This document shows, in pieces, positions 24,201 through 33,743 of a stretch of 64,000 nt of DNA. The notes under the pieces are model-generated. The model saw only the letters and a program-made list of their open reading frames with translations. It searched no databases and was not told the DNA's origin. A program made the translations under genes and the position numbers. Source of the stretch: Zingiber officinale (Eukaryota; Streptophyta; Magnoliopsida; Zingiberales; Zingiberaceae); assembly GCF_018446385.1 (NCBI RefSeq), contig NC_055996.1, positions 127,148,532 through 127,212,531 on the forward strand, in the 5' to 3' direction. The number at the start of each line of letters is the position of its first letter. The first letter of the stretch is position 1.

Positions 24201-26726
24201 AAAATATTTCCTTATTCCGAAAATACCCTTGACCTAAAATTAAAATTTTCTCCCTTAATATCAAATATCAAAATATATTTATTTATTTTTTCTTTCATAT
24301 CACTTCTCTCTCCTTGTTCTCTCATCATATTTTTCTCTCATCATTTTTTCACACACTTTCTCTCTCCTTAATCTCTCCTACCACACTCTCTTTCCTCTTT
24401 TTTTTTTTCTCATTACACTTTCTCTTTCATCATACTTTCTTTCTCCTCAATCTTTTCCATCGCTCTCTCTTCTTTTTTTCTTTCATCATACTTTCTCTCT
24501 CCTCAATCTTTTCCATCACACTCTCTTTTCTCTTTTTTTCTCATCATACTTTCGCTCTCCTCAATCTCTCTTGTCACACTCCCTCCTTTTTTTTCTCAAC
24601 ACACTTTCTCTCTCATCATACTTTCTCTCTCCTCAATCTCTCCCATGACACTCACTATTCACTTTTTTTCTCATCACACTTTCTCTCTCATCATACTTTC
24701 TCCCTCATTATACTTTCTCTCTCCTCAATCTTCCCACCACACTCACTGTTCACTTTTTTTCTCATCACACTTTCTCTCTCATCATACTTTCTCCCACATC
24801 ATACTTTCTCTCTCCTCAATTTCTTCCATCACACTCACTATTCTCTTTTTTTCTCGTCACACTTTCTCTCTCGTCACACTTTCTCTCATCACACTTTCTC
24901 TCTCCTCAATCTCTCTCATCACACTCTCTATCTCCTCAATCTCTCTCATTACATTTTCTCTCTCTTCATCCTCTCCCATCATACTTTCTCTCACATCATA
25001 TTTTCTCTCTATCTTCTCTCATCAGGCTCTCTCCTATCACACTCTCTTTTCTCATTTTCTCTCATCACACTTTCTCTCTCTTTATTCTTTCTCATCACAC
25101 TTTCTCTCTCATCATACTTTCTCTCTCATCATTTTCTTTCATCATATTTTCTCTCTCACATTCATCTTTCTTTCACATCTAATTTTTTCTCTTATTTTCC
25201 TTTAAGGGTAAAAAAGGAAATTTTGATTTATTCCGATAAAAAATATGCAACTAACCAAACATTGCTTTTAAGAGTGATATTCATGTTCATACTCATTCTC
25301 ATTCCACAATACAATGATTCATATTCCGATTCCTATTCCTAGGAAAGAACCAAACACCCTCTTAGATTCCCGTTGAACTCCCTCTCAATAACATGGGGCC
25401 GTCGTGAGGGGGCAGCTAACGTGGCGGTACCATGTTTTCAATAAAAGCTATTTTTCAAAATAAGCAAAAAATAAACACAGATTGAGTTTCTTACTTTTTT
25501 CCTAGCAAGTGCCCCATGCGAGCTTCCCATCGACCGCACTTGTGAAGAGTCACCCCTCTATATTTGGAGCTTCCCCTTGAAAATCCATTGCTTCGTCTCC
25601 GAAGTACGTGCACGAATTCTTCTTTTGTCAAATTTCTCATCTAACAATATAGAAAGGAGTTTATCAGTTTTACTTATCCATCTATGAGAACTATTAAATG
25701 TTACATTGCCACGACATATTATTACTTGTTTCATTTCCTCCTCGTAGTCAGTGGGAGTAAAATTAATATCAGCATCAACTCCCCTGAACTTGATGGCAGC
25801 TCGATCATATGCTCTGAAATTATAATCTCAGAACACTTAGATTACTTGAAACTTGAAAAGAAAACAATCATTCTGATAATCATCATGACAAGACCAACCT
25901 TGCAGCCGCATGATCAGTGTCAAAACCTCCTATTAGTATCATATCCAACAAGAATAAAGACTGTGAGAGAATTTCTACCATAACAATTGCCAAAATTCAA
26001 GGAAAATAAAATGGTTCATGAAGTTCTTACCCAGATACACCTGCTTCCCACAATCCCTGATGATTAGATAGTTCGAGTTTATTGATTGCAAGAATACAGA
26101 AAGGCAAAGAGATTCGAGGCACAAGATGCTGACCAGATATGAGATTCCCATCTTCCTGTCCTGCGGTAGAACGTGACTCCCCTGTACTGAGAGCTCCTTG
26201 ATCGAGGCCCTCTCCTAATCTTCTTCACCTGTTGTTGGTTTGGCTGTAGCTGCGGCAGTGGCTGTGGCGGCTGCGGTTGTGGCTGCCCTGGCCGTTGATG
26301 CTGCTGCCAGGATTGAGGACGAAAGCCACCTACCTGTGACAAAACATTCTCCTGGTAGAAGTTAAGCTTCATCCACTGCGGCCTTGATGATGATGGCAAG
26401 GAAGGTGCCACAACTACTGCCGGTTCCGGTGGAAATAGCTGCCAGGTAACTAAGCCGGATTCCTGTGAAAGTTCGTTCCTATCCTCGTCTATCTCCACAT
26501 GGTTCTCGCCTTCGCCCGATGAAGAGCTCTTCCAAATGCCAAATTTTGGCACAGTGGAGCACGAGTCCTCGTAGGCCGCTGCATCGGCAGAAGCCTCAGC
26601 GTTAACGACGGATGATTCAGAGATCACCGAGGCAACCACCAGCGCGCCGCCGCCGCTGACTTCAGAAAATGCCTTGTCTTCAACAGCCGTCGGCTCGCCC
26701 ACTGACTCCACATTGAGGTCCAACAT
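11147..26726 (-). CDS. APETALA2-like transcription factor, ten exons (euAP2, IDS1/SNB/TOE type)
   Basis: The gene encodes a nuclear transcription factor with two AP2 DNA-binding domains. Exons joined in phase: 26134-26726, 26031-26056, 25899-25929, 25726-25813, 25495-25640, 12233-12277, 11998-12101, 11772-11896, 11471-11569 and 11147-11353, giving 487 aa. All introns have GT-AG ends. The start is MLDLNV, the usual euAP2 N-terminus and an EAR-like motif. A basic [10 protein letters not shown] stretch precedes AP2 domain 1 ([21 protein letters not shown] onward). AP2 domain 2 begins [19 protein letters not shown] and continues in exons 6 and 7 ([24 protein letters not shown]). [10 protein letters not shown] motif follows in exon 8. 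The family controls spikelet/floral meristem fate and flowering time, and is repressed by miR172; the target site is in exon 10. Intron 5 is 13.2 kb because of transposons. Exon reconstruction is mine; family assignment is very secure, the subclade less so. Confidence 0.92.
11236..11256 (-). promoter_or_regulatory. miR172 target site in the last AP2 exon
   Basis: On the minus strand the 21 bases read CTGTAGCATCATCAGGATTCT. This is the standard euAP2 miR172 site with a single T in place of C at the fourth base. It encodes VASSGF in frame, where most family members have AASSGF. From family knowledge it implies post-transcriptional or translational repression by miR172. Confidence 0.93.
12278..13523. 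other. AP2 intron 5, part downstream of the copia insertion
   Basis: This is intronic DNA with no exon-like segment. A stretch at about 12434-12700 begins TGTTGGTCTGGTCAGC and resembles an LTR start, but no partner was found. The stretch 12900-13140 is a simple A/T region rich in ATTAATTAATT. A tRNA-like segment lies at about 13476-13523, directly before the copia insertion. Confidence 0.5.
13476..13523 (+). repeat. Possible tRNA-derived SINE head split by the copia element
   Basis: After a T-run, the sequence GCCTCAAACTCAGTTGGTAAGTG resembles the 5' end and A box of a tRNA-derived SINE. The segment would continue at 23968 after removal of the copia element and its duplicated GTCGG. A convincing B box is not present, so this is only suggestive. 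Confidence 0.3.
13524..14780 (+). repeat. 5' LTR of the intronic copia element
   Basis: It runs from TGTTGGTGCGGGAAGC to CGATCCAACA (1257 bp) and matches 22718-23962. It holds a cluster of the palindromic motif AAGGCGCCTT and variants (about 14185-14360), a TTTAAAAGG TATA-like sequence near 14360, and a C-run next to the 3' end. Confidence 0.92.
14783..14794 (+). promoter_or_regulatory. Primer binding site of the copia element
   Basis: TGGTATCAGAGC, complementary to the 3' end of initiator tRNA-Met, lies two bases after the LTR end. This is the usual plant copia primer site. Confidence 0.92.
15033..16662 (+). pseudogene. Copia gag, with in-frame stops
   Basis: Translation from ATG 15033 ([20 protein letters not shown]) gives the UBN2-type gag. 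It is interrupted by TGA at 15108 and TAG at 15933, while the frame stays the same on both sides. The longest open part is 15111-15935. Next come a CCHC knuckle (CYGCN, then KRHIKANCP), an acidic serine-rich linker, a coiled-coil-like stretch (about 16250-16440) and a PSQYWIPK segment near 16600. Gag would form the virus-like particle of the retrotransposon. The stops make it inactive. Confidence 0.85.
16690..18110 (+). repeat. A/T-rich short tandem repeats within the copia element
   Basis: The first part (16690-16940) repeats 'aaattcaaaattcaattaaa' units. The second (about 17520-18000) repeats a unit of roughly 28-32 bp of the form 'ttaattaacttaaaattattttt'. The block lies between gag and protease and contains no coding frame. 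Confidence 0.75.
18224..21303 (+). pseudogene. Copia pol (protease, integrase, RT, RNase H), broken
   Basis: The domains are in Ty1/copia order. The protease has the [12 protein letters not shown] motif (18224 on). A pre-integrase zinc region follows (DLWHRRLGY at 18600, CNACQQGKQ at about 18710). The integrase core begins [11 protein letters not shown] with DDYSRF and RSDHGG (18780-19010). The reverse transcriptase runs about 19690-20330 with the YIDDIIFG active site at 20281. RNase H contains an 88-bp tandem duplication, then resumes ([12 protein letters not shown], about 20983) to the stop at 21301. Breaks: a stop near 18644, loss of frame near 19096-19138, and a frame change plus duplication near 20790. 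The protein is therefore not made. Confidence 0.9.
20791..20966 (+). repeat. 88-bp tandem duplication in copia RNase H
   Basis: The stretch starting CTGGGTGCAAATTAGACA at 20791 is repeated from 20879, a spacing of 88 bases, with a few substitutions. Since 88 is not a multiple of three it also shifts the frame. Confidence 0.88.
21304..22703 (+). other. Non-coding 3' region of the copia element
   Basis: Between the RNase H stop and the polypurine tract there is A/T-rich DNA without an open frame. Two GGGGGAG-type purine runs occur at about 22517-22525 and 22564-22570, as is common upstream of the 3' LTR in SIRE-like elements. Confidence 0.6.
22704..22716 (+). promoter_or_regulatory. Polypurine tract of the copia element
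   Basis: AAAAAAGGGGGGA lies one base before the 3' LTR. It is the expected primer site for plus-strand DNA synthesis. Confidence 0.88.
22718..23962 (+). repeat. 3' LTR of the intronic copia element
   Basis: This is the 1245-bp partner of 13524-14780. It ends CGATCCAATA (the usual CA changed to TA) followed by the duplicated GTCGG. It carries the same GGCGCC motif cluster (about 23374-23535). Small indels separate it from the 5' LTR. Confidence 0.92.
24009..25361. mobile_element. MITE-like element (Tourist/Harbinger-type ends) with a pyrimidine-rich core
   Basis: The terminal inverted repeats are GGGGCCGTTTGGTT and AACCAAACACCCTC, flanked by TTA on both sides (24006-24008 and 25362-25364). 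This is the 3-bp duplication expected of PIF/Harbinger elements. Subterminal parts also pair imperfectly (GGAATGAGAATG and its complement). The core (about 24300-25190) is almost purely C/T on the plus strand, built from degenerate TCTCTCATCACACTTTCTC units; its long open frames are a by-product of this. A related copy in the opposite orientation lies at 33744-35094. No transposase is present. Confidence 0.72.
25495..26056 (-). other. AP2 gene exons 2-5
   Basis: Exon 2 is 26031-26056 (26 nt, DCGKQVYLG). Exon 3 is 25899-25929 (31 nt, GFDTDHAAA). Exon 4 is 25726-25813 (88 nt, [26 protein letters not shown]). Exon 5 is 25495-25640 (146 nt, [15 protein letters not shown], then the start of AP2 domain 2 through GKK). 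All boundaries have GT and AG and the phases match. The tiny exons 2 and 3 are typical of euAP2 genes. Confidence 0.92.
26134..26726 (-). other. AP2 gene exon 1
   Basis: The ATG at 26724-26726 opens [12 protein letters not shown]. The exon carries an acidic serine-rich region, a [11 protein letters not shown] motif (a conserved euAP2 segment), a Q/P-rich stretch, the basic nuclear-localisation-like [10 protein letters not shown] and the start of AP2 domain 1. It ends inside the Trp codon of SHIW with donor gtcagc. The open frame extends 10 codons upstream but without another ATG. Confidence 0.9.
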
Positions 26727-27412
26727 TTCTTTTCTTTCCAACTGAAAAAGCTTCAACCTTTATTACCTAAATCAACCCAATGGTTTCTCCCCAGCTACTC
26801 GTCTGCACTCCGAATCTAGTTCTTGGTTATTTTCGGAAGAAGAGTCAAAACAAGGATAGGTAGAAGCAGGACAAGGCGGAATCGTTCTTACGGAACGTCT
26901 ATTTCAGACCTCAATGATCATGTCACAAACAGTACTGAATATGCCCTAAACCAATGAATAAAAAAAGAAATAGAAATGAACTATAGAACTGCCTAAACTC
27001 CAAATCCAATCGTTCAGGAGAGCTAGCAATCAACACGAAGACTTAACAAAGACACAAAGAGACTGAAGGAATAGAACTCACCCAAAACCGGGACGAAAGA
27101 GGCGAATGAGCCCAACGGAGTAACGAACGCGTAATCGAAAAGACCGACAGTGACGGAGCTAGAGATGGCCGGCGACCATCGGTGGCAGCGGAAGGAGCAC
27201 GAACAATAAGCGATATATTCTTGTCAAGGAGGACAATAACCGATATATAGAGGCGGAGGCGGAGGCGGCCGCAATAACACGGTGTGCGTACCGACAGCGA
27301 AGGCGGTATCCCGATTTCGCTGGTGTCCGGGCGCGCAAGAGAAGACATCGGCCCGGTGAGAAATCGTGACCGTCAGACTAGATCGGACGGATGGTAAAAC
27401 GTTACGTAGCAA
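26727..27412 (-). promoter_or_regulatory. Probable promoter and 5' UTR of the AP2 gene
   Basis: On the minus strand a TATA-like TCTATATATCGG (about 27240-27251) follows a (CCGCCT)-type run. A likely 5' UTR leads to a GGTGAGTT donor near 27080. An acceptor near 26770 would remove a leader intron of about 300 nt. The signals are inferred from sequence only. Confidence 0.4.
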
Positions 27413-29220
27413 AAGATTAATTAATTAGTTGCTGCCTCGGAGGAACGAAAGGATAAGAGCCGTACACGTTCCATGGCCAATTTTTCTGATGCATGACCAA
27501 ATCGACTACTCTGATTCTCTGTACCCGACTTTTACCGGTCGTGTGGTTCGGGATATCGCAGAGGGAGGAACAAGGGTCCCACGAGTTGCTCTCAGGCTGG
27601 TCAAAGTGGGTAAGGGATATGGCGGCAAATACAATTTTAAAGGTGGGTTAAAACGGTAAGAGATGGTCCCCTGATTCCAAAAATATCAACAAACGGATAT
27701 AATATTTTAAAGAAATTTATCAAATCACCCCTTTTATTTTTCAGTTTTGCCATCATGCCTTATCGAACCTTCAAACACTCTAAAAAGAAATATCATAATA
27801 AACATTTACAACGATCCTTTATGAAAAAGTTAAGATATCTGATAAAATATTTTACATCCGCTAGCTAAATATGTTAAAATAATTATCCATATAAATACCA
27901 CCAACCTTCGCGCCTTTTTTCTCTTTGTAATAATGAGCCTAAGGCTTTAAATGAACTAACGTTCAGTAATAAATTTATTTATATATTTATTCAATATATA
28001 TAATTAATTAAATAATATATTAGACTAAATACTATATGTTCAATTCGTAAAAGATTATAAATAATATTTATATATAATATTTACTAATAAAATTTATAAA
28101 TTCTTATTAAACTTAAAAATAAACAAAGAAGCTCATAAATAAATTTGTAATATTAAATTTATTTTAAAAGTTCATTAAAATAACTTAATTATTCATTTTG
28201 ATTCAAAATATTGTGTTTGATTTTTTCCATCCCACAGGGTGATTTGGTAAACACGGAGAAAAGCAAGTACTGTTGTCAAAAATATAAAAATAAAGGGTGC
28301 GATCCGTTAAATTGTCAACAATTTCCAAAACGGGTTACTAAAATCAAAATCTAGGTGGTGGTGCTCCATAAGAGTGATGATGATAATGATAAATGATAAT
28401 TATATTCATCTCCTACCAACTACATCATTATCGTAATAATCAAACCTCTGATCTATTTAGTCATTTATTTATTATTTTGACAATAACGTATCACCAACCA
28501 ATTACTAAAGAAATTCACCAAAAAGAAAAGAAAAAACCTTTCCAAACATTCTTCTAATTAAAAATTGGAAACATTAAATTGAATAAATGCCAGCCTACCA
28601 AAAAGGGTAAAAAAATGTACCCTTAATTTCCTGAAATGGCAAGGATCTTCTCTCGCCCTTGCCTTAAAAGGCGTCCGCACAACGGCGAGTAAATAAATAC
28701 GATGTTTCGGAAAGGAGGAGGCCGCACGTCAAATTGAAATAATGAAGGCACGTGAGGCATCATGTGCGGAAGAATTTAGTCAAACACACAATGGGTCCAC
28801 CGTCCAAGTCTAATGAATATAGGCCACGTGTTTATTTTTTATTATTATTATTTTTAAATGTATTTACACCTATTTTCGCCCTACGGGCAATTGGAGTAGC
28901 GTGGTCCGACCGAGGTCTCATTTATAAATTCGACATTTATAAATTTAGGTAACAAAAATATGTTTTTTAAATGAGTAAATTGTCATACATTAATTTTTCA
29001 TTTAAATGAGAAATTAATGTCCAGAATGAAGAACTAATTTTGGTTTGATCAAATAAAAGCATTTATTGACATAAATGTTAACTGGAGTCTGAAGAACAAC
29101 AATAATAATAATTAAATTTGTATTCTATCAAATGAGATTAATTATATGAATTCTCTTATCCTCGTATGTATATATCCTGGTCTTACCTTAAGTGATCAAA
29201 GAGTAGAAATATATAATCAT
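27413..29220. other. Intergenic DNA upstream of AP2
   Basis: This is A/T-rich, gene-poor sequence. I see no coding signal and no clear transposon ends. Distal regulatory elements of the AP2 gene could lie here but cannot be recognised. Confidence 0.4.
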
Positions 29221-30793
29221 TCATCCGGTGATAAGGAGCGGGGGTTCATAGAAGAAGGGGTCAATGACACGAGAAAGTCAAAGGTCCGGCCGAGCTGGGA
29301 GGAAGTCAAAGGTGTTGGGGTTGCAAGGTTACAAACATAGTCCCATATTGAAAACACATGGAAAAAATCATGGGTTTATAAGAGAAAGATATCTCCATTG
29401 ACATGAGGCCTTTTGGGTAGAGCCCAAGAGCAAAACCATGAGGGCTTAGGCCCAAAGTGGACAATATCATGTCATTGTGGAGATATCTAAATTCTTTTCG
29501 ATCCTACAATTGGTATCAGAGTCCGGACTGCCAGAAGGTTTAACCACCGACTGTGCACAAGAGCTATGGTCTAATTGAACCATGTGAGTACAATATTGAC
29601 CTTGAATAAAGAAAGTGGGGGCTCCTATGTTCGGATCAAGAGGACCAGACACCAGGCAGGAAGTCCTAGTAGGTCGGGTGGACCGAGGGGCAGGAAGTCC
29701 TAGTTGCGGCTAGACAAGGAAGTCCTAGTAGGTCGGGTAGACCGAGGGGCAGGAAGACCTGGTGGGTCAAGGATCGGACGTGGGAAGCTCATGGTCCTTT
29801 GTTTGAGGGGGGGATTGTTGGGTTACAAGGTTGCAAACATAGTCTCATATTGAAAACACATGGAAAAGATCATGGGTTTATAATAGAAAGATATCTCCAT
29901 TGACATGAGGCCTTTTGGGTAGAGCCCAAGAGCAAAACCATGAGGGTTTAGGCCCAAAGTGGACAATATCATGTCATTGTGGAGATATCTAAATTCTTTT
30001 CGATCCTACAAAAGGTTCGGCCGAGCAGGGAGGAATCTCTTGGTCGATCGTCCTGGGTAGACCCCGGGCCGACACGAAGACAGCTCGACCTTGGGTCGAG
30101 CTTCCGACGACGCTCACAAGTTTCTTTATTGAGAAACCGCTATGCCGAGTAGCTGGGCTGCTAGGCCAAACGACAGAACAACTAACCGGTGCCCCATCCG
30201 AGTATATGATCGATCGGCCGACTCATTCGGTCCGAGGTACGTGTATACCCGGGCGCCTGGGAGGTCGAGCGACCAGCCCGACCGGCCCGATTAAAGACAA
30301 AGGACTTAGAAGAGGACAAAAGGGGCAGTTAGTGATATCATTCTCGAGACGTTTGCCGTCGATAAGCAGCATGGTCGGCGGCCGGACCGTACCAAGGATC
30401 GTACGGAGGAAGTTTCCGCTGCCATAACAGAGATATGCTCGGACAATTGAGGTATGGTGTCAGGCATGCTTCTCTAACACAGTCATTCCAAGATATGCTT
30501 TGGGAACGTGCACGCCTTGGGAAGCGTATGTGCGCCTCTCCGGGGTCCTATATAAAGATCTCTGGACTTCGACGGAGGTATGATTTTTCTCCTTGCCTAC
30601 TGTAGCCACAGTGTTATTCTGCCTCTTCTTGTCATCGCCTGACTTGAGCGTCGGAGGGTCGTCGTCGGGAACCCCTTCCCGGCCCGACTTGGTTGCAGGT
30701 TCATCGGAGGCTACATCACTGCGAAGATCATCGGGGAGCCACAAAGAGCACCACATTCCCAATTTCCATCGATTCAGTATGCAGACAAGATCA
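29221..30793 (+). mobile_element. Ty3/gypsy solo LTR (Retand-like) with a nested TRIM
   Basis: The ends are TCATCCGG (expected TGATCCGG, one base mutated) and GACAAGATCA, flanked by ATCAT on both sides (29216-29220 and 30794-30798). The LTR resembles the Ty3 LTR at 54032-54807 read on the minus strand: same ends, CCGGTGATAAG/CCGGTGGTAAG starts, and a shared GGGTCG-GGGAACCCCTTCCCGGCCCGA segment. A TATATAAA box lies at 30549-30556. Removing the TRIM and its duplication leaves about 870 bp. No internal domains remain. Confidence 0.7.
29313..30010 (+). mobile_element. TRIM retrotransposon copy 1 (698 bp)
   Basis: Two near-identical LTRs (29313-29508 and 29816-30010) flank about 307 bp with no coding capacity. 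A primer binding site TGGTATCAGAG begins at 29511, and a polypurine run (GAGGGGGGGA) precedes the 3' LTR. The 5-bp duplication AAAGG is present on both sides (29308-29312, 30011-30015). This is a terminal-repeat retrotransposon in miniature that must be mobilised in trans. Confidence 0.93.
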
Positions 30794-30820
30794 ATCATGT
30801 TATTATTATAACTATCTCTT

Positions 30821-30828
<8 letters not shown>

Positions 30829-30901
<73 letters not shown>
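30829..30901. repeat. (TA)n microsatellite
   Basis: An uninterrupted run of alternating T and A, about 73 bp, lies 35 bases after the end of the solo LTR. It is likely polymorphic in length. Confidence 0.97.
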
Positions 30902-30905
<4 letters not shown>

Positions 30906-31336
30906 TCACTCAATTTTCAATGTATACTGATTAATTTTAAAGATGATCTATCAATCTTATAAAAAAAATTTCATCATCAATCAGATTAAATTGAGAAATG
31001 TTTACAGCGGATCAACACCACAGAATTTTAACGAAGGATCTTTAAAATATCACCGGTAGATTACATGATAATAAAATTATTTAAAAGTTATAATTTAAAC
31101 GAAGGATCTTTAATTTTAATTGTTAATAGACACTCTTAGCTTTATCTTTTGGCACTCTCTTGGTTGCTAAGGCTTTATTAGGGAATGAAAAAGGCGATGG
31201 AGTCCACTTTGGTGGTATCAGCTCCGACAGCCTGTGAATTTTTGGCCAATAAACGAGCCTTTCCAACTCATGTGGATGTGGGCAATAGACAATGTGTTCG
31301 TCGGTACTTACTCTATCAATCTGTCGATCAATATCT
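30902..31336. other. Intergenic, nothing recognised
   Basis: This is A/T-rich sequence with no coding frame or repeat ends that I can identify. Confidence 0.4.
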
Positions 31337-31740
31337 GAGCATCCATATAAATTATCTTACCTAAATATTTTATCTTAAAATATTTTAGATAGAGTAGTTA
31401 AAAAATTTTTATATAAGTTATCATATTCATTCTCTAAATTTAAATTTGATGAATAATGATTATCTGAATTTAAGGAATGAAATCTCTATCCTAAATATAA
31501 AATAATATTTTTTTAATTTCTCTCCTTCTATTCAATCTTTTTAATCTCTCTCCTATTAATTTCATAAATATAATAATAAAAAATAAAAGAAAGAGAAGAA
31601 AATAATAAAAAATTAAGAATGATGAAAATTTTAGGATAGTTGATGTAGTGGATAGTGAAAAATGATTGTCTAAATTTAATAAAGTGAATCATTTACTCTA
31701 AATTTTAGATATAGTAATAAAGAAATTAATATGGATGCTC
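31337..31740. mobile_element. MITE, 404 bp
   Basis: The terminal inverted repeats are GAGCATCCATATAAATT and its near complement AATTAATATGGATGCTC. The interior is A/T-rich with further inverted pairing and no coding capacity. A clear target-site duplication is not visible, so the superfamily is left open. Confidence 0.65.
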
Positions 31741-31899
31741 TTACAGAGATAAATTATAGATGATTATTAATCTTTATAATAATAAAGAGGACATGAGAGA
31801 AAATCTTTTTAGCTCAGGAGGTAACAGCAAGAGGAAAATAGGGATGGGTCCATCCGTAATAAGATGGATTTATCCGTCAAAAATTCATAATAAAATGGG

Positions 31900-32125
31900 A
31901 TGAGATCCAGTTCGGATCTTCTGTCCCCAAATTTTTTTATCCCCGTGTCCTCTGCCGATCGGACGGATCAGATTACATCTCAAGACATCATGGTATCCTT
32001 AAGATATGTGCAGTATCTTCGTGATGTGCAAGACATCCTTGAAATATAATCTGATCCGTTCGATCGACAAAGAGACACGGAAATAGAAAAATTTAGAAAT
32101 AGAGGAGCCGAACTCGATGAGACCG
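31900..32125. mobile_element. Small foldback (inverted-repeat) element
   Basis: The left arm (about 31905-31985, with TCGGACGGATCAGATTA) is complementary to the right arm (about 32045-32125, with TAATCTGATCCGTTCGATCG). A loop of roughly 60 bases contains its own short repeats of AAGACATC. No coding frame is present. Confidence 0.6.
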
Positions 32126-32465
32126 GCCACTCCATCATCCTTACCTATTAAAAATTTTTCAATCCAATTCTATCTAAGATAGATGACAGATTAATTGGAT
32201 CAATCCACGTATCTATCCAAAAATAAATAAGTATATTAAAAAGATTTAAATTTGAATTACTGATTATGCCAGTCAATTCAACTCACAAGCCAGTTGAATT
32301 TTAAATTTAAATTTACATTTTTTAAAAATAAATTCTCATTCCTCCAGCCAACCTGCCAGCCAGCCACAGCAGACCTGTCTAAATCTTTTTTAAATTGATT
32401 AATAAAGTTTCGATTTACGGTTCTAGGGTAGAGTAATAGTTTGGATGGATCTACACCCTGCCCTA

Positions 32466-32890
32466 AGCCTTTGTTTGGATGAGATGAGATGAGATAAGGT
32501 TCATTAATGGAAGGGGAAGGGAGGAAAAGGAAAAGAAAGTAATATATTTATCTTACCCTTGTTTGGAAGGGAGGGAAAGTTTATGTGAGAGGAAAGGGAT
32601 GGAATGAAGATTAAATATATAAATTTATAAAAATATCCTCTTATTTTTTAAATAAATCTGCATGTGAAAAAATAAATAAGAATATAATTATAATAATTTC
32701 TCCTTACCCTTCCTTACACCCCAATTTGAGGTGTAAGGAATTTCGCTTATTCCCGAACATGCAAGGGGAGGTTTTACCCTTCTCTTCCCTTCCCCTTCAT
32801 AGCTCACTCTCTCCCAAATTACAAGAGTAAAAATTCATTTTACCCATATTAACTTTTCCTCCCTTTTACTCACCCCCTCCCAAACAGAGG
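32466..32890. mobile_element. MITE-like element with TTTGTTTGG ends
   Basis: The left end (CCTTTGTTTGGATGAG) and right end (CTCCCAAACAGAGGGT) form an imperfect inverted repeat. Inside, GGGAGGGAAAG-type purine runs on the left pair with TCCCTTCC-type runs on the right. There are no coding sequences. Boundaries are approximate because no target-site duplication was confirmed. Confidence 0.5.
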
Positions 32891-33743
32891 GTAAAAGTCT
32901 CGACGAAATTCACTTTAAAAAAAAAACAAAATGGAAAAGGCTGTCCGTAGTTATTATTTAGAAAAAAAAATACAACTTATTTAATATTTATCTTAATAAT
33001 ACTCTTATTGGCTTTTGTAACAGTGCAGCTGTCAGTTCAATATTTTTAATTTAATATAATTAAAATTATTTTGTATAAATTATTATTATATTAAAATATT
33101 ATTTATCAATTGAATTAAAATTACTCGAATTTAAATACAATAATTTTAACATGATTTTGATAAATTGAAAGGATTTTGATTAAATTTAAATAATTTTGAT
33201 AAGTTGAAGTAATTTTACTGCCAAAGATGTAAATTAAAGTGATGGAAGTTTTCTAAAACATGAATTCTAATCCTCATTAATTCAACAAAGAAGAAAATAT
33301 ACACAAGATCTGACATCATCGAAATCTTACCGTCGAAATTAAATTGCACAAAGTTAAGAAGATGAACCTTAATACAACGAAATAGTCATCATCTTTGTGT
33401 CATCCTTGAAAGTCTGTGATCCTGGGAAGAAGTACAACGCGTGGATCTTCTGTAGAAATTTACACGACAATACCAATGGAGCTATTTACAACATTGATAA
33501 TAACAGAATGGGTTAATAGATTCTACATTTGTAAATTCAAATCTAATGGCACAAATCTGCAATAATAATTAATAGATCACTTAATAAATTTATTCTGATA
33601 TTAATTAATGTGTTAGAGTATCCACCATATATCATCGTTATAATACTCATTATCTCATCAAAAAATATGAGATCCACTATCACATACTCATTATAACAAT
33701 ATATATATTTTTTTACACATATTCCTTTTAACATTAACACTTA
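32891..33743. other. A/T-rich intergenic DNA
   Basis: No gene was seen. From about 33600 to 33743 the sequence looks like one half of an A/T-rich MITE. Its other half seems to continue at about 35095-35345, with the element at 33744-35094 inserted between. Confidence 0.4.

Noticed and set aside
24314-25342. Long open frames rich in Ser, Phe, His and Leu (and the mirrored one at 33930-34859)
   Set aside because: They arise from a C/T-only repeat core of a MITE-like element; no start context, domain or codon structure supports a protein.
26727-26756. Longer N-terminus for the AP2 protein starting at 26756
   Set aside because: The upstream extension begins with TTG rather than ATG; MLDLNV at 26726 is the conserved family start.
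30693-30902. Frame ending in a run of Tyr-Ile
   Set aside because: It reads through the TA microsatellite and is not a gene.
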